This document shows positions 17,874-28,709 of a stretch of 64,000 nucleotides of DNA, one piece after another; position 1 is the stretch's first letter, and each line of letters opens with the position of its first letter. The translations under genes were made by a program, and so were the position numbers. Origin of the DNA: Actinomadura meyerae (GTDB taxonomy: Bacteria > Actinomycetota > Actinomycetes > Streptosporangiales > Streptosporangiaceae); assembly GCF_900188445.1 (NCBI RefSeq), contig NZ_FZOR01000002.1:303140-367139 (forward strand), given 5' to 3'. The notes beneath the pieces were generated by a model. That model saw only the letters and a program-made list of their open reading frames with translations. It was not told the origin of the DNA and ran no database searches.

Positions 17874-18173
17874 TCAGTACTTCAGCAGGTTCGCGTCGTC
17901 GACCGACGAGGACCTGCGGGTCCGGAAGATGGTCATGATGATCGCCAGGCCCACCACGACCTCCGCGGCGGCCACCACCATCACGAAGAACGCGATGATC
18001 TGGCCGTCGAGGTTGCCGTGCATGCGGGAGAACGAGACGAACGCCAGGTTCGTCGCGTTCAGCATGAGCTCGATGCACATGAACACCACGATCGCGTTGC
18101 GCCGCACGAGGACGCCGAGCGCTCCGATGGTGAACAGGATCGCCGAGAGAGCCAGGTAGTGCCCCGGACTCAT
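17874..18173 (-). CDS. nuoK: NADH-quinone oxidoreductase subunit K
   Basis: A 99-residue protein with three membrane segments. The family motif [17 protein letters not shown] carries the conserved channel glutamate, and a second acidic residue lies in [16 protein letters not shown]. The length is standard for NuoK. The start overlaps the nuoJ stop by 4 bp. Confidence 0.97.
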   Translation of the reverse strand: MSPGHYLALSAILFTIGALGVLVRRNAIVVFMCIELMLNATNLAFVSFSRMHGNLDGQIIAFFVMVVAAAEVVVGLAIIMTIFRTRRSSSVDDANLLKY

Positions 18174-19090
18174 TGACCAGCCTCGCCTTCACTCGCGCCG
18201 CCGCCCGCGGCCGGCGTCCCCGACTTGACGGAGCGCTCCTCGGCGTCGGCCGCGGCGGCCTCGTCGGTGACCGCCCTGACCGCGGCCACGTCCCGCTCCA
18301 TCGCCTCCTCCTCGGTGCCGCCGTACAGGTCGGCGTGCCGCTCGGCGGTGTCGGTGCGGGCCGCGATGACCGGGTTGACCGACAGCTCCGACGGCGTCCC
18401 GTCCGGCAGCAGCGCCGGCATGTCCACGGCGTTGTGCCGGGCGTAGGTGCCGGGGCCCGGCAGCGGGCCCGGGTGGTCGCCGCTGAGGAAGCGCCCCTTG
18501 GACAGGTCCTTCTGGGTCGGCTTGGGCTCGGTGCGCTCCCGGTGCGCCAGCACCATCGCGCCCAGCGCCGCGGTGATCAGCAGGGCGCTGGTCGCCTCGA
18601 ACGCGAACACGTACTTGGAGAACAGCAGCCGGGCCAGGCCGATCACGTTGCCCTCGGCGTTCGCCTGGTTCAGGCCCGCCGAGTCGCCGAGCGCCGCGTT
18701 GCCGAGGCCCGTCACCAGCAGGGCGAGGAACCCGACCGCGGCGATCACGCCCCAGAAGCGCTGGCCCCGGATCGTCTCCACCAGCGAATCGGTGGAACTC
18801 ACTCCGACGACCATCATCACGAACAGGAACAGCATCAGCACCGCGCCGGTGTAGACGATCACCTGGACGAAGGCCAGGAACGGCGCGTTCTGGATCGCGT
18901 ACAGCGCGGCGAGGCTGAGCATCACGGTCGCCAGCAGCAGCGCCGAGTGCACCGCCTTGCGCACGAGGATCATGCCGAGCGCGCCGGCGACCGCCACCAC
19001 GGCCAGCAGCCAGAAGAAGAACGGCTCCCCCGACTGCTTGTCGGCGACCTGCTGGGCGATCGGCCCGGCGAGGACGTGCGCCGTGCTCAT
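18170..19090 (-). CDS. nuoJ: NADH-quinone oxidoreductase subunit J
   Basis: A 306-residue subunit. Residues 1-175 carry five membrane segments ([41 protein letters not shown]). Residues 180-306 form a long hydrophilic, acidic tail ([30 protein letters not shown]) not needed in shorter NuoJ proteins, though long tails are common in actinomycetes. Overlaps nuoI and nuoK by 4 bp. Confidence 0.96.
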   Translation of the reverse strand: MSTAHVLAGPIAQQVADKQSGEPFFFWLLAVVAVAGALGMILVRKAVHSALLLATVMLSLAALYAIQNAPFLAFVQVIVYTGAVLMLFLFVMMVVGVSSTDSLVETIRGQRFWGVIAAVGFLALLVTGLGNAALGDSAGLNQANAEGNVIGLARLLFSKYVFAFEATSALLITAALGAMVLAHRERTEPKPTQKDLSKGRFLSGDHPGPLPGPGTYARHNAVDMPALLPDGTPSELSVNPVIAARTDTAERHADLYGGTEEEAMERDVAAVRAVTDEAAAADAEERSVKSGTPAAGGGASEGEAGQ

Positions 19091-19641
19091 TTGCCCTCAC
19101 CGCCCTCGGGTGCCCCGGCCGGCGCCTCGTCGGACTGGAGGCCGAGGCGGTAGTAGTCCTCCTCGGTGTCGCCGAGCCGCATGGCGTGCGGCGGCGTCTC
19201 CATGCCCTCGCGCAGCGGCGCGAGCAGCATGTCCTTGGTGTAGATCAGGCTCTCCCGGCTGTCGTCGGCGAGCTCGTACTCGTTGGTCATCGTGAGCGCC
19301 CGGGTGGGGCACGCCTCGATGCACAGCCCGCAGAGGATGCAGCGCAGGTAGTTGATCTGGTACGTGCGGCCGTACCGCTCACCGGGCGAGTACCGCTCGT
19401 CCTCGGTGTTGTCGGCCCCCTCGACGAAGATGGCGTCCGCCGGGCAGGCCCACGCGCACAGCTCGCAGCCGATGCACTTCTCCAGCCCGTCCGGCCACCG
19501 GTTCAGCTGGTGCCGCCCGTGGAAGCGCGGGGCGGTCGGCTTCTTCACCTCGGGGTACTGAACGGTCTCGCTCTTCATGAACATCTGGTGGAACGAGACC
19601 CCGAACCCCTTGACCGGGTTCAAAAAATCAGTGAGTCCCAC
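19087..19641 (-). CDS. nuoI: NADH-quinone oxidoreductase subunit I (2 x [4Fe-4S])
   Basis: A 184-residue ferredoxin-like subunit with two complete cluster motifs, [16 protein letters not shown] and [16 protein letters not shown], which bind clusters N6a and N6b on the path to the quinone site. The GTG start at 19641 lies inside the end of nuoH (14-bp overlap), the largest overlap in the operon. The tail after residue 130 is less conserved. Confidence 0.97.
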   Translation of the reverse strand: MGLTDFLNPVKGFGVSFHQMFMKSETVQYPEVKKPTAPRFHGRHQLNRWPDGLEKCIGCELCAWACPADAIFVEGADNTEDERYSPGERYGRTYQINYLRCILCGLCIEACPTRALTMTNEYELADDSRESLIYTKDMLLAPLREGMETPPHAMRLGDTEEDYYRLGLQSDEAPAGAPEGGEGK

Positions 19642-20968
19642 TGGTGACCTCCTCAGGAGGGGTTTCGATCGTGGCGGGCCGGACCGGCTCGCGGGCGCGG
19701 CCGTGGTAGTGGGGCGCGTCCAGCGGCGGCACCGGGAACCCGCCCGCGGCCGGATCGGGGCGCGGCCCCTCCGCCGCGCCGGGGACGATCTCCTTGCCGT
19801 CCTCGCCGCCGCGGACCATCTCCCAGATCACCGTCGCGACCAGCACGACCGCGGCGGCCACCGCGGTGCCGATCGCGATCTGCTGCATGTCGTAGCCCTC
19901 GTTCTTGAAGGCGCGGATCGCGGCGACCAGCAGGATCCAGCCGAGCGAGACCGGGATCAGCACCTTCCAGCCGAGCTTCATCAGCTGGTCGTAGCGGACC
20001 CGCGGGAGCGTGCCGCGCAGCCAGATGAAGAAGAAGATGAACAGGAAGATCTTGATGAGGAACCACAGCACCGGCCACCAGCCGGAGTTGGCCCCGGCCC
20101 ACACCGTGGAGATCGGCGCGGGCGCGCGCCAGCCGCCGAGGAACATCGTGGTGGCGAGCGCCGACAGCGTCGTGAGGTTGATGTACTCCGCGAGGAAGAA
20201 CATCGCGAACTTCAGCGACGAGTACTCCGTGTGGAAGCCGCCGACGATCTCGCCCTCGCCCTCGGGGAGGTCGAACGGGATGCGGTTCGACTCGCCCATC
20301 ATCGTGATCACGTAGATGATGAACGACGGCGCGAGCAGCAGCACGAACCACTTGTCCTGCTGCGCCGCGACGATCTCCGAGGTCGACATCGAGCCGGCGA
20401 ACATGAACACCGCGACGAACGACAGCCCCATCGCGATCTCGTAGGAGATCATCTGCGCGGACGAGCGGAGCCCGCCGAGCAGCGAGTACGGCGACATCGA
20501 CGACCAGCCGGCCAGCACCACGCCGTAGATCCCCATCGACGACATCGCGAGGACCAGCAGGACCGCGACCGGCAGGTCGGTGCCCTGCAGCGCCGTCTGG
20601 TGCCCGAAGACCGACACCGTCGGCCCGAACGGGATGATGATGAACGAGATGAAGGCCGGCACCGCCGCCATCACCGGCGCCAGGATGAACACCACCTTGT
20701 CCACCTGGCGGGGGACGATGTCCTCCTTCAGCGCCAGCTTGACGCCGTCGGCGAGGCCCTGCAGCAGGCCGAAGGGCCCGGCGCGGTTCGGGCCGACGCG
20801 CAGCTGCATCCGGCCGATGACGCGCCGCTCGATCCACATCGTCATCAGCACGGTCACCACGAGGAACGCGAAGATGACCAGGACCTTGCCGCCGATCAGC
20901 CACCACGGGTCGTGCCCGAAGTCCTGCAGCGGCGGCTCGGCGGCCGGCGCCGCGGCGAGCGGGCTCAT
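19628..20968 (-). CDS. nuoH: NADH-quinone oxidoreductase subunit H
   Basis: A 446-residue membrane subunit that forms part of the quinone chamber. It begins [20 protein letters not shown] at ATG 20968, in a 4-bp overlap with nuo[57 protein letters not shown] and [18 protein letters not shown] are the standard NuoH blocks. A C-terminal extension of about 60 residues, rich in Pro and charged residues, follows the last membrane segment. Confidence 0.97.
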   Translation of the reverse strand: MSPLAAAPAAEPPLQDFGHDPWWLIGGKVLVIFAFLVVTVLMTMWIERRVIGRMQLRVGPNRAGPFGLLQGLADGVKLALKEDIVPRQVDKVVFILAPVMAAVPAFISFIIIPFGPTVSVFGHQTALQGTDLPVAVLLVLAMSSMGIYGVVLAGWSSMSPYSLLGGLRSSAQMISYEIAMGLSFVAVFMFAGSMSTSEIVAAQQDKWFVLLLAPSFIIYVITMMGESNRIPFDLPEGEGEIVGGFHTEYSSLKFAMFFLAEYINLTTLSALATTMFLGGWRAPAPISTVWAGANSGWWPVLWFLIKIFLFIFFFIWLRGTLPRVRYDQLMKLGWKVLIPVSLGWILLVAAIRAFKNEGYDMQQIAIGTAVAAAVVLVATVIWEMVRGGEDGKEIVPGAAEGPRPDPAAGGFPVPPLDAPHYHGRAREPVRPATIETPPEEVTSGTH

Positions 20969-23427
20969 TCGCCACCTCCCACGTTGCGCACGGTGCTCGC
21001 GAGCACCCCGCTCGCGATCTTGACGACGCCGCCCGCGGCGGCGCCCAGATCCCGGTAGAGGGCGCAGCCGGCCGAGTTCGTCGGCAGCCACACCACCCGG
21101 TCGGGCAGGTCCGGGGTGATCTCCAGCGGCAGCGTCACCTCGCCGCGCGCGGCCGACACCGTCACCGCCTCGGTCGCGCCGATCTCGGCGGCGGTCGCGG
21201 GCGACAGCCGGGCCACGGACGCCTTGGCGGTGCCCGCGAGGAACGGCTCCCCGTCCTGCAGGCGGCCCCGGTCCAGCAGCAGCCGCCACGTGGCGACCAG
21301 CGCCTCGCCCTGCTCGGGGTGCGGCGGCAGCTCCGGCGCCGTGTTCGGCGCGTCCGGGCGCTCGCCGCGGTACGCGCCGAGGCCGGCCAGCTCGCGGCGC
21401 GCCGCGTCCGGTCCGGGCAGGCCGAGGTGGACGTCCATCTCGTCGGCGAGCGCGTCCAGCACCCGCAGGTCCGACATCCGCCCGGCTTGCTTCAGCACGA
21501 CGTCGAACGGGCGGCCGCGGCCCTCCCAGTCGACGAACGTCCCGGCCTTCTCCGCGACGGCCGCGACCGGCAGCACCACGTCGGCGCGGTCGGTGACCGC
21601 GCTCGGCCGCTGCTCCAGGCTCACCACGAACGGGGCCGCGTCGAGCGCCCGGAGCATCGCCTCCGGGTCGGGCAGGTCGTAGGGGTCGACGCCGCCGACG
21701 AGCAGCGCGCCCCGCTCGCCCCGCGCCGCCGCCGCGATGATCCCGGCGGTGTCCGCGCCGGGGGCCTCGGGCAGCTCCGCGACGCCCCAGGTGCGGGCGA
21801 CCTCGGCCCGCGCGGCGGGGTCGGCGACCGGGCGGCCGATCGGCAGCAGCCCGGGCAGCGCCCCGGCCTCCACCGCGCCGCGCTCCCCGGCCCGGCGCGG
21901 CACCCACGCGAGCTTCGCGCCGGTCGCCCGCGCCACCCGGACCGCCGCGGTCAGCGCGCCCGGGGCGGCGGCGAGCCGCTCACCGACCAGGATCACCGCG
22001 CCCGGCGTCTCCAGCAGCGTCCGGACGTCGGAGCGGCCGTCGTCCCCGAGGAGGGAGCCGAGCGTGTCGGCCTCCGCGCCGGGCGCCGTCGGCAGCAGCG
22101 TCCCGCCGACCTTGGCGAGCCCGCGGGTCGCGAACGGGGCCGCGGCGATCACCTTCACGCCGTTCTTGCGGTACGCCTTGCGGAGCCGCAGGAACACGAT
22201 CGGCGACTCCTCCTCCGGCTCGAACCCGGCGAGGAGGACGGCGGGCGCCTTCTCCAGGTCGGCGTAGGACACCTCGATGGAGCGTCCCGCGACCGACGAG
22301 GCGAGGAACCTCGACTCCTCGTCCGACAGCGGCCGGGCCCGGAAGTCGACGTCGTTGGTGCCGAGCGCGACCCGGGCGAACTTGGCGTAGGCGTAGGCGT
22401 CCTCGAGGGTGACGCGGCCGCCGGTCAGCACGCCGACCGAGCCGCGCGCCGCCGCGAGGCCGCGCGCCGCGATCTCCAGCGCCTCCGGCCACGACGCCGG
22501 CTCCAGCTCCCCGTCCTCACCCCGGACGAGCGGCGTGGTGAGCCGGTCCGGCTGGGTGGTGTAGGTGAACGCCCAGCGGCCCTTGTCGCAGTTCCACTCC
22601 TCGTTGACCTGCGGCTCGTCCCCGGCCAGCCGGCGGGTGACCTTGCCGCGCCGGTGGTCGGTGCGCAGCCCGCAGCCGGACGCGCAGTGCTCGCAGACGC
22701 TCGGCTGCGACACGAGGTCGAACGGCCGGGACCGGAACCGGTACGCGGTGCCGGTGAGCGCGCCCACCGGGCAGATCTGCACGGTGTTGCCGGAGAAGTA
22801 GGAGTGGAACGGCCGGTCGTCGGCGACCGCGACCCGCTCCTTGGCGCCCCGCTCGAACAGGTCGATGAACGGGTCGCCGGCGATCTGCTCGGAGAACCGG
22901 GTGCAGCGGGTGCACTGGATGCACCGCTCCCGGTCGAGCAGCACCTGGCTGGACAGCGGGATCGGCTTCGGCCAGGTCCGCTTGGTCTCCTGGAACCGGG
23001 TCTCGCCGCGCCCGTTCGACATCGCCTGGTTCTGCAGCGGGCACTCGCCGCCCTTGTCGCAGACCGGGCAGTCCAGCGGGTGGTTGATGAGCAGGAACTC
23101 CATGATGCCGTGCTGGGCCTTGTCGGCCACCGGCGAGGTGAGCTGGGTCTTGACGACCATGCCCGGCATCACCGCGGTGGTGCAGGACGCCTGCGGCTTC
23201 GGCATCCCGCGGCCGTTGCCGGCGTCCGGGATCTCCACCAGGCACTGCCGGCACGCCCCGATCGGGTCGAGCAGCGGGTGCTCGCAGAACCGGGGGATCT
23301 GGATGCCGAGCAGCTCGGCGGCCCGGATGATCAGCGTGCCCTTCGGCACCTCGATCTCGAAGCCGTCGATGGTGCAGGAGACCATCTCGACCTTCTCCAC
23401 CGCCGACTTGTCGTCGGTGACGGTCAC
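20965..23427 (-). CDS. nuoG: NADH-quinone oxidoreductase subunit G (iron-sulfur, molybdopterin-like)
   Basis: An 820-residue subunit from GTG 23427, in a 4-bp overlap with nuoF. The N-terminal ferredoxin domain has [15 protein letters not shown], then [17 protein letters not shown] (the His-ligated cluster), [17 protein letters not shown] with a later CPVGA, and finally CEHCASGC, the extra [4Fe-4S] cluster (N7-like) at the entrance to the molybdopterin-like domain. The C-terminal two-thirds is a degenerate molybdopterin oxidoreductase fold. It relays electrons from NuoE/F to NuoI. Confidence 0.97.
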   Translation of the reverse strand: MTVTDDKSAVEKVEMVSCTIDGFEIEVPKGTLIIRAAELLGIQIPRFCEHPLLDPIGACRQCLVEIPDAGNGRGMPKPQASCTTAVMPGMVVKTQLTSPVADKAQHGIMEFLLINHPLDCPVCDKGGECPLQNQAMSNGRGETRFQETKRTWPKPIPLSSQVLLDRERCIQCTRCTRFSEQIAGDPFIDLFERGAKERVAVADDRPFHSYFSGNTVQICPVGALTGTAYRFRSRPFDLVSQPSVCEHCASGCGLRTDHRRGKVTRRLAGDEPQVNEEWNCDKGRWAFTYTTQPDRLTTPLVRGEDGELEPASWPEALEIAARGLAAARGSVGVLTGGRVTLEDAYAYAKFARVALGTNDVDFRARPLSDEESRFLASSVAGRSIEVSYADLEKAPAVLLAGFEPEEESPIVFLRLRKAYRKNGVKVIAAAPFATRGLAKVGGTLLPTAPGAEADTLGSLLGDDGRSDVRTLLETPGAVILVGERLAAAPGALTAAVRVARATGAKLAWVPRRAGERGAVEAGALPGLLPIGRPVADPAARAEVARTWGVAELPEAPGADTAGIIAAAARGERGALLVGGVDPYDLPDPEAMLRALDAAPFVVSLEQRPSAVTDRADVVLPVAAVAEKAGTFVDWEGRGRPFDVVLKQAGRMSDLRVLDALADEMDVHLGLPGPDAARRELAGLGAYRGERPDAPNTAPELPPHPEQGEALVATWRLLLDRGRLQDGEPFLAGTAKASVARLSPATAAEIGATEAVTVSAARGEVTLPLEITPDLPDRVVWLPTNSAGCALYRDLGAAAGGVVKIASGVLASTVRNVGGGE

Positions 23428-24722
23428 TTGGCACCTCCCCAGAGGGTGGACTTGGCCGGGTCGAACGGGCAGCCGCCCTGCTCGAAGTGCTGGAGGTACT
23501 CGTCCCGGAACAGCTTGATCGACGACACGACCGGGCTGGTCGCGCCGTCGCCGAGGGCGCAGAACGCGCGGCCGAGGATGTTGTCGGAGATGTCCAGCAG
23601 GGTCTCCAGGTCCTCCTCGGTCCCGTCGCCCGCCTCCAGCCGCTTGAGCATCAGCTTGTACCAGTAGGTGCCCTCGCGGCACGGCGTGCACTTGCCGCAC
23701 GACTCGTGCGCGTAGAACTCCGACCAGCGCAGCACCGCCCGGACGACGCAGGTCGTCTCGTCGAAGATCTGCAGCGCCCGGGTGCCGAGCATGGACCCGG
23801 CGGCGCCGACGGACTCGAAGTCCAGCGGCACGTCCAGGTGCTCCTCGGTGAAGATCGGGGTGGACGACCCGCCGGGCGTCCAGAACTTCAGCCGGTGGCC
23901 CTCGCGGATGCCGCCCGCCATGTCGAGCAGCTCCCGCAGCGTGATGCCGAGCGGCGCCTCGTACTGGCCGGGCCGGGTGACGTGCCCCGACAGCGAGAAG
24001 ATCCCGAAGCCCTGCGACTTCTCGGTGCCCATCGAGGCGAACCATTCCGGTCCGTTCTCGACGATCGAGGGAACCGAGGAGATCGACTCGACGTTGTTGA
24101 TGACAGTCGGGCCGCCGTAGAGGCCCGCGACCGCGGGGAAGGGGGGCTTCAGCCTGGGCTGGCCGCGGAACCCCTCCAGGGAGTCCAGCAGCGCCGTCTC
24201 CTCGCCGCAGATGTAGGCGCCGGCGCCGCTGTGCACGACCACGTCCAGGTCGTAGCCGGAGCCGAGGATGTCCTTGCCGATGTAGCCGGCCTCGTACGCC
24301 TCCGCCACCGCCTGCTGGAGGCGGCGGATGACGTGCAGGACCTCGCCGCGCACGTAGATGAACGCGTGGTTCGACTTGATGGCGTACGCGCTGATGATGA
24401 CGCCCTCGACGAGGACGTGCGGGTTCGCCATCATCAGCGGGATGTCCTTGCACGTGCCCGGCTCGGACTCGTCGGCGTTGACGACGAGGTAGCGCGGGTT
24501 CGGGCTGGACGGCGGCAGGAAGCCCCACTTCATCCCGGTGGGGAACCCGGCGCCGCCGCGGCCGCGGAGGCCGGAGTCCTTGACCGCCTGGACGATCTCG
24601 TCCGGCTCCATCCGCAGCGCCTTGCGCAGCGCCGCGTAGCCGCCGTCGCGCTCGTAGCCCGCCCGGGTGAAGGAGTCGGAGCGGTCCCAGTTCTTCGTGA
24701 GGACGGGGGTCAGCGTGGTCAC
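23424..24722 (-). CDS. nuoF: NADH-quinone oxidoreductase subunit F (FMN, NADH site)
   Basis: A 432-residue flavoprotein from GTG 24722 (overlap with nuoE settles the start; a 47-residue longer frame is rejected). [20 protein letters not shown] is the FMN/NADH glycine-rich loop, and [15 protein letters not shown] plus a downstream cysteine in [11 protein letters not shown] ligates cluster N3. It accepts hydride from NADH. Confidence 0.97.
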   Translation of the reverse strand: MTTLTPVLTKNWDRSDSFTRAGYERDGGYAALRKALRMEPDEIVQAVKDSGLRGRGGAGFPTGMKWGFLPPSSPNPRYLVVNADESEPGTCKDIPLMMANPHVLVEGVIISAYAIKSNHAFIYVRGEVLHVIRRLQQAVAEAYEAGYIGKDILGSGYDLDVVVHSGAGAYICGEETALLDSLEGFRGQPRLKPPFPAVAGLYGGPTVINNVESISSVPSIVENGPEWFASMGTEKSQGFGIFSLSGHVTRPGQYEAPLGITLRELLDMAGGIREGHRLKFWTPGGSSTPIFTEEHLDVPLDFESVGAAGSMLGTRALQIFDETTCVVRAVLRWSEFYAHESCGKCTPCREGTYWYKLMLKRLEAGDGTEEDLETLLDISDNILGRAFCALGDGATSPVVSSIKLFRDEYLQHFEQGGCPFDPAKSTLWGGAK

Positions 24723-25498
24723 TTGTTCCGTCCCTCCTGGCTGCCGGGCTTGGCCTCGCCCGGAACCGGCTTGCCGGGCTCGTGCGGCGGCTCGGCGATC
24801 TGCTCGGGCTTGACCGGCTCGTCCGGACGCTCGCCCGCATCGTCGGTGGACGGCGCCGCCCACCCGCGCTCGTGCGCGAGCTTCAGGCCCACCAGCGACT
24901 CCGGCCCCGCCTGGACGCCCTCGCCGGCGAGGCCGTCGGGGAACCCGGCCAGCACCCGGGACGCCTCCCGCCAGGTGGCGAGGCGGTTCGGCCCGCGGGA
25001 AGGAAGCACGTCCTTACCGAGGCGCAGGTCGTCGACGAGCTGCTTGGCCTTCTCGGGAGTCATGTTGTCGAAGAACTCCCAGTTGACCATCACCACCGGG
25101 GCGAAGTCGCAGGCCGCGTTGCACTCGACCCGCTCCAGGCTGATCTTGCCGTCCGGGGTGGCCTCGTCGTGGCCGACGCCGGTGTGCTCGCTCAGCTCGT
25201 CCCAGATCTGGTCGCCGCCCATGATCGCGCACAGCGTGTTGGTGCAGACGCCGACGTGGTACTCGCCGACCGGCTCCCGCTTGTACTGCGTGTAGAACGT
25301 GACGACGCCCATCACCTGCGCCGGCGTGATGCCGAGCATCTCGGCGCAGAACTCCACGCCGTCCTGGGTGACGTAGCCGTCGACCGACTGCACCAGGTGC
25401 AGCATCGGCAGCAGCGCCGACCGCGGCCGCGGGTACCGGCCGATGATGTCCTTGGCGTCCCGTTCCAGCCGCTCGCGTACGTCGGGTTCGTACGTCAT
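24719..25498 (-). CDS. nuoE: NADH-quinone oxidoreductase subunit E ([2Fe-2S])
   Basis: A 259-residue subunit starting [20 protein letters not shown] at ATG 25498. The thioredoxin-like domain ligates a [2Fe-2S] cluster through CTNTLC and CNAAC. The last 90 residues are a Pro/Glu-rich tail ([21 protein letters not shown]) absent from the roughly 160-residue enterobacterial protein. Overlaps nuoD and nuoF by 4 bp each. Confidence 0.96.
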   Translation of the reverse strand: MTYEPDVRERLERDAKDIIGRYPRPRSALLPMLHLVQSVDGYVTQDGVEFCAEMLGITPAQVMGVVTFYTQYKREPVGEYHVGVCTNTLCAIMGGDQIWDELSEHTGVGHDEATPDGKISLERVECNAACDFAPVVMVNWEFFDNMTPEKAKQLVDDLRLGKDVLPSRGPNRLATWREASRVLAGFPDGLAGEGVQAGPESLVGLKLAHERGWAAPSTDDAGERPDEPVKPEQIAEPPHEPGKPVPGEAKPGSQEGRNK

Positions 25499-26841
25499 CG
25501 GTCCACTCCCCCCATGACCGGGTCGATGCTGGCCACGGCGGCGATGATGTCGGCGACCATGCCCCCCTCGCTCATCGCCGGGGTGGCCTGCAGGTTGACG
25601 AAGGACGGCTCGCGGAAGTGGACCCGGTACGGGCGGGTGCCGCCGTCGCTGACCACGTGCGCGCCGAGCTCGCCGCGCGGCGACTCGATCGGCACGTACG
25701 CCTGGCCCGCCGGGACCCGGAAGCCCTCGGTGACCAGCTTGAAGTGGTGGATCAGCGCCTCCATCGAGGTGCCCATGATGTGCGCGATGTGCCGCGGCGA
25801 GTTGCCCATGCCGTCCGCGCCGATCGCCAGCTGCGCGGGCCAGCCGATCTTCTTGTCCTCGATCATGACCGGGCCCTTGACCGTCTGCAGCCGGTCCAGG
25901 CACTGCTCGACGATCCTCAGCGACTGCTCCATCTCGTCCATCCGGACGAGGTAGCGGCCGTACACGTCGCAGGTGTCCTGCGTCGGGACCTCGAACTCGT
26001 AGGTCTCGTAACCGCAGTACGGCTGCGACTTGCGCAGGTCCCACGGCAGGCCGGTGGAGCGGAGCACGGGGCCGGTGACGCCGAGCGCCATGCAGCCGGT
26101 CAGGTCCAGGTACGCGATGTTCTGCGTCCGGGCCTTGAAGACCGGGTTCTCGTCCATCAGCTTGCGCAGCGCCTGGATCCGCTTCGGCATCCGGTCCAGG
26201 TAGTCGCGGATCTTGCTGGTGGCGCCGCTCGGGAGGTCCTGCGCGACGCCGCCGGGGCGGACGTAGGCGTGGTTCATCCGCAGGCCGGTGATCTCCTCGA
26301 ACAGGTCGAGGGTGTACTCGCGCTCGATGAACCCGTTCAGCATCACGGTCGTCGCGCCGAGCTCCAGCCCGAACGTGGCGATCGCGACCAGGTGCGAGGA
26401 GATCCGGTTCAGCTCCATCATCATCACGCGGATGATCTGGGCCCGCTCCGGGATCGTGTCCTCGATGCCGAGCAGCCGCTCCACGCTCAGGCAGTACGCC
26501 GTCTCGTTGAACAGCGGGGCGAGGTAGTCCATCCGGGTGCAGAACGTGGTGCCCTGCGTCCAGGTGCGATACTCCATGTTCTTCTCGATGCCGGTGTGCA
26601 GGTAGCCGATGCCCACCCGGGCCTCGTTCACCGTCTCACCGTCGAGCGTCAGGATCAGCCGGAGCACGCCGTGCGTGGACGGGTGCTGCGGCCCCATGTT
26701 GATGACGAGCCGCTCGTCGCCGAGGTCCTCGGCGGCGGACACGACCTTGTCCCAGTCCTGCCCGTTGACGTCGAAGACCTTGCCCTCGGCCGCCTCCTCG
26801 GCGGCGTAGGCGTCGTACTCGGTGTACTTGGTCGAACTCAT
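25495..26841 (-). CDS. nuoD: NADH-quinone oxidoreductase subunit D
   Basis: A 448-residue subunit from ATG 26841. [43 protein letters not shown] and [16 protein letters not shown] are the NuoD landmarks. The first holds the conserved histidines at the quinone site, shared with NuoB. An acidic N-terminal extension of about 35 residues precedes the conserved part. Overlaps nuoC and nuoE by 4 bp. Confidence 0.97.
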   Translation of the reverse strand: MSSTKYTEYDAYAAEEAAEGKVFDVNGQDWDKVVSAAEDLGDERLVINMGPQHPSTHGVLRLILTLDGETVNEARVGIGYLHTGIEKNMEYRTWTQGTTFCTRMDYLAPLFNETAYCLSVERLLGIEDTIPERAQIIRVMMMELNRISSHLVAIATFGLELGATTVMLNGFIEREYTLDLFEEITGLRMNHAYVRPGGVAQDLPSGATSKIRDYLDRMPKRIQALRKLMDENPVFKARTQNIAYLDLTGCMALGVTGPVLRSTGLPWDLRKSQPYCGYETYEFEVPTQDTCDVYGRYLVRMDEMEQSLRIVEQCLDRLQTVKGPVMIEDKKIGWPAQLAIGADGMGNSPRHIAHIMGTSMEALIHHFKLVTEGFRVPAGQAYVPIESPRGELGAHVVSDGGTRPYRVHFREPSFVNLQATPAMSEGGMVADIIAAVASIDPVMGGVDR

Positions 26842-27617
26842 ACGTACGACCGCCTTTCGTCCGGCGGCGGGATCTCCGCTCCTCGGTACTCGACGGGGAT
26901 GCCGCCCAGCGGGTAGTCCTTGCGCTGCGGGTGCCCCACCCAGTCGTCGGGCATCTCGATGCGCGTCAGCGCCGGGTGGCCGTCGAAGACGATCCCGAAG
27001 AAGTCGTAGGTCTCGCGCTCGTGCCAGTCGCTCGTCGGGTAGACGGGGACGAGCGAGGGGATGTGCGGGTCGGCGTCGGGGCAGCTCGCCTCCAGCCGGA
27101 CCCGCCGGTTGTGCGTGATCGACAGCAGGTGCACGACCGCGTGCAGCTCGGCGCCCTCGTCCTTCGGGTAGTGGACGCCGGACACGCCCGAGCACAGCTC
27201 GAAGCGCAGCGACGGCTCGTCCCGCATGGTCTTGGCGACCTCGCGCAGATGCTCGCGCTTCACGTGGAAGGTCAGCTCGCCGCGGTGCACGACCACCCGC
27301 TCGATCGCGTCGCCGAAGTCGGGCCCCGTCTTCTCCGGGGACGACCCCGGACCCCGCAGAGCCCGCTCCAGCTCGTCGGCGATGTCGTCGAACTCGCCGC
27401 GCTCGGTGGCGCCGCCGGGCCCGCCGTAGGGGCGCGGCGCCGACACCTTCGGGCTCTGCCGGACGATCAGCCCGCCGTAGCCGGAGGTGTCGCCGGTGGT
27501 CTTCGCGCCGAACATGCCCTTGCGGGCGATCGGCTGCTCCCGGCGCTCCTCCTCGGCCTGCGCGGGAAGCTGGTCGGCGGCCTGCTCGGCCCGCTGCTCA
27601 GGGTGCTCGGAACTCAT
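26838..27617 (-). CDS. nuoC: NADH-quinone oxidoreductase subunit C
   Basis: A 259-residue subunit. The conserved 30-kDa block is [14 protein letters not shown], then [17 protein letters not shown] and [23 protein letters not shown]. About 90 N-terminal residues ([27 protein letters not shown]) are an actinomycete-type extension. The ATG starts at the base next to the nuoB TAG. Confidence 0.96.
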   Translation of the reverse strand: MSSEHPEQRAEQAADQLPAQAEEERREQPIARKGMFGAKTTGDTSGYGGLIVRQSPKVSAPRPYGGPGGATERGEFDDIADELERALRGPGSSPEKTGPDFGDAIERVVVHRGELTFHVKREHLREVAKTMRDEPSLRFELCSGVSGVHYPKDEGAELHAVVHLLSITHNRRVRLEASCPDADPHIPSLVPVYPTSDWHERETYDFFGIVFDGHPALTRIEMPDDWVGHPQRKDYPLGGIPVEYRGAEIPPPDERRSYV

Positions 27618-28163
27618 CTAGGCCCCCTGTCCCAGCAAGGGGAGCTGGCGGCGCTTGGCCTCTTCCAGCTCGGCGATCTGCTTCTGGCGCTGCGGCCCGA
27701 GCTTGGTGTTCTGGATCTTGTCGTGCAGCTTCAGGATCGCGTCCAGCAGCATCTCCGGCCGCGGCGGGCAGCCGGGCAGGTAGATGTCGACCGGGACGAT
27801 GTGGTCCACGCCCTGCACGATCGCGTAGTTGTTGAACATGCCGCCGGACGAGGCGCACACGCCCATCGCGATGACCCACTTGGGCTCGGTCATCTGGTCG
27901 TAGATCTGCCGCAGCACCGGCGCCATCTTCTGGCTCACCCGGCCCGCGACGATCATCAGGTCGGCCTGCCGCGGCGTCGCCGAGGCACGCTCCATCCCCC
28001 ACCGGGAGAAGTCGTGCCGGGGGTCGCCGGTCGCCATCATCTCGATCGCGCAGCACGCCAGGCCGAACGTCGCCGGCCACACCGAGCTCTTGCGCGCCCA
28101 CCCGGCGACCTGCTCGACCGTGGTCAGCAGGAACCCGCTCGGGAGTTTCTCCTCTAGACCCAT
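27618..28163 (-). CDS. nuoB: NADH-quinone oxidoreductase subunit B ([4Fe-4S] N2)
   Basis: A 181-residue subunit starting [20 protein letters not shown] at ATG 28163, one base after the nuoA stop. Cluster N2 ligands are visible: the vicinal pair in [11 protein letters not shown], the cysteine in [14 protein letters not shown], and PGCPPRPE. This is the last cluster before quinone. Confidence 0.97.
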   Translation of the reverse strand: MGLEEKLPSGFLLTTVEQVAGWARKSSVWPATFGLACCAIEMMATGDPRHDFSRWGMERASATPRQADLMIVAGRVSQKMAPVLRQIYDQMTEPKWVIAMGVCASSGGMFNNYAIVQGVDHIVPVDIYLPGCPPRPEMLLDAILKLHDKIQNTKLGPQRQKQIAELEEAKRRQLPLLGQGA

Positions 28164-28164
28164 G

Positions 28165-28524
28165 TCAGTCCCACTCCAGACCGCCGCGCCGCCAGATGTA
28201 GGCGTACGCCACGAGCACGGTGACGATGAAAAGGACCATCTCGACAAGGCCGAAGAGCCCCATCCGGTCGAACGCGACCGCCCAGGGGTAAAGGAAGATG
28301 ATCTCAATGTCGAAGACGATGAACAGCATCGCCGTCAGGTAGTACTTCACCGGGAAGCGCCCGCCGCCGACCGGCTGCGGAGTCGGCTCGATGCCGCACT
28401 CGTAGGCGTCCAGCCGGGCGCGGTTCCACCGCTTCGGCCCGGTGAACGCCGCCATCAGCACCGAACCCGCGGCGAAGGCGAAGGCGAGCACCCCGAGCAC
28501 GATGATCGGAATATAGAGATCCAT
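28165..28524 (-). CDS. nuoA: NADH-quinone oxidoreductase subunit A
   Basis: A 119-residue, three-helix membrane subunit opening the nuoA-N operon. [10 protein letters not shown] with its cysteine-containing loop and [13 protein letters not shown] with acidic residues in the second helix are diagnostic. The leader holds a GAGGAGAGG-like ribosome site and a palindrome at 28549-28562. All 14 nuo genes run on the same strand over 15.7 kb with overlaps or gaps of ten bases or fewer, so they form one transcription unit. Confidence 0.97.
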   Translation of the reverse strand: MDLYIPIIVLGVLAFAFAAGSVLMAAFTGPKRWNRARLDAYECGIEPTPQPVGGGRFPVKYYLTAMLFIVFDIEIIFLYPWAVAFDRMGLFGLVEMVLFIVTVLVAYAYIWRRGGLEWD

Positions 28525-28548
28525 GCCTCTACGACCTCTCCTCGGGAC

Positions 28549-28562
28549 GTACGACGTTGTAC
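28549..28562. promoter_or_regulatory. Palindrome in the nuoA leader
   Basis: A 14-bp near-perfect palindrome GTACgACGTtGTAC, 25 bp upstream of the nuoA ATG. It could be an operator or simply a leader hairpin. It is not a Rex site. A TAGGGT around 28600 on the minus strand is the best -10 candidate, with no clear -35. Confidence 0.35.
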
Positions 28563-28589
28563 GGGACGGGCCGCCGGCGACCCGCCACC

Positions 28590-28709
28590 CTAACCAAGGT
28601 GATCAATAGCGCTCCCCTCAGGGGCTCGGGTACTGCACTGTAGTCCGCTCACCTGCGGAAGCTTGAATCCGATCAGCTCGATCAGGAGCGTCGTACGGGG
28701 TGTGCTCAT
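28590..28709 (-). CDS. Possible 39-residue ORF coupled to the menJ-like gene
   Basis: An ATG at 28709 overlaps the stop of the preceding reductase gene in the same ATGA arrangement as real genes here, and opens a 39-residue frame (MSTPRTTLLIELIGFKLPQV...). No family is recognised, and no separate ribosome site is obvious. The frame lies where the nuoA promoter should be. It may be chance. Confidence 0.25.
   Translation of the reverse strand: MSTPRTTLLIELIGFKLPQVSGLQCSTRAPEGSAIDHLG

Noticed and set aside
28549..28562. nuoA leader palindrome as a Rex site
   Set aside because: GTACGACGTTGTAC lacks TTGTGA/TCACAA halves.
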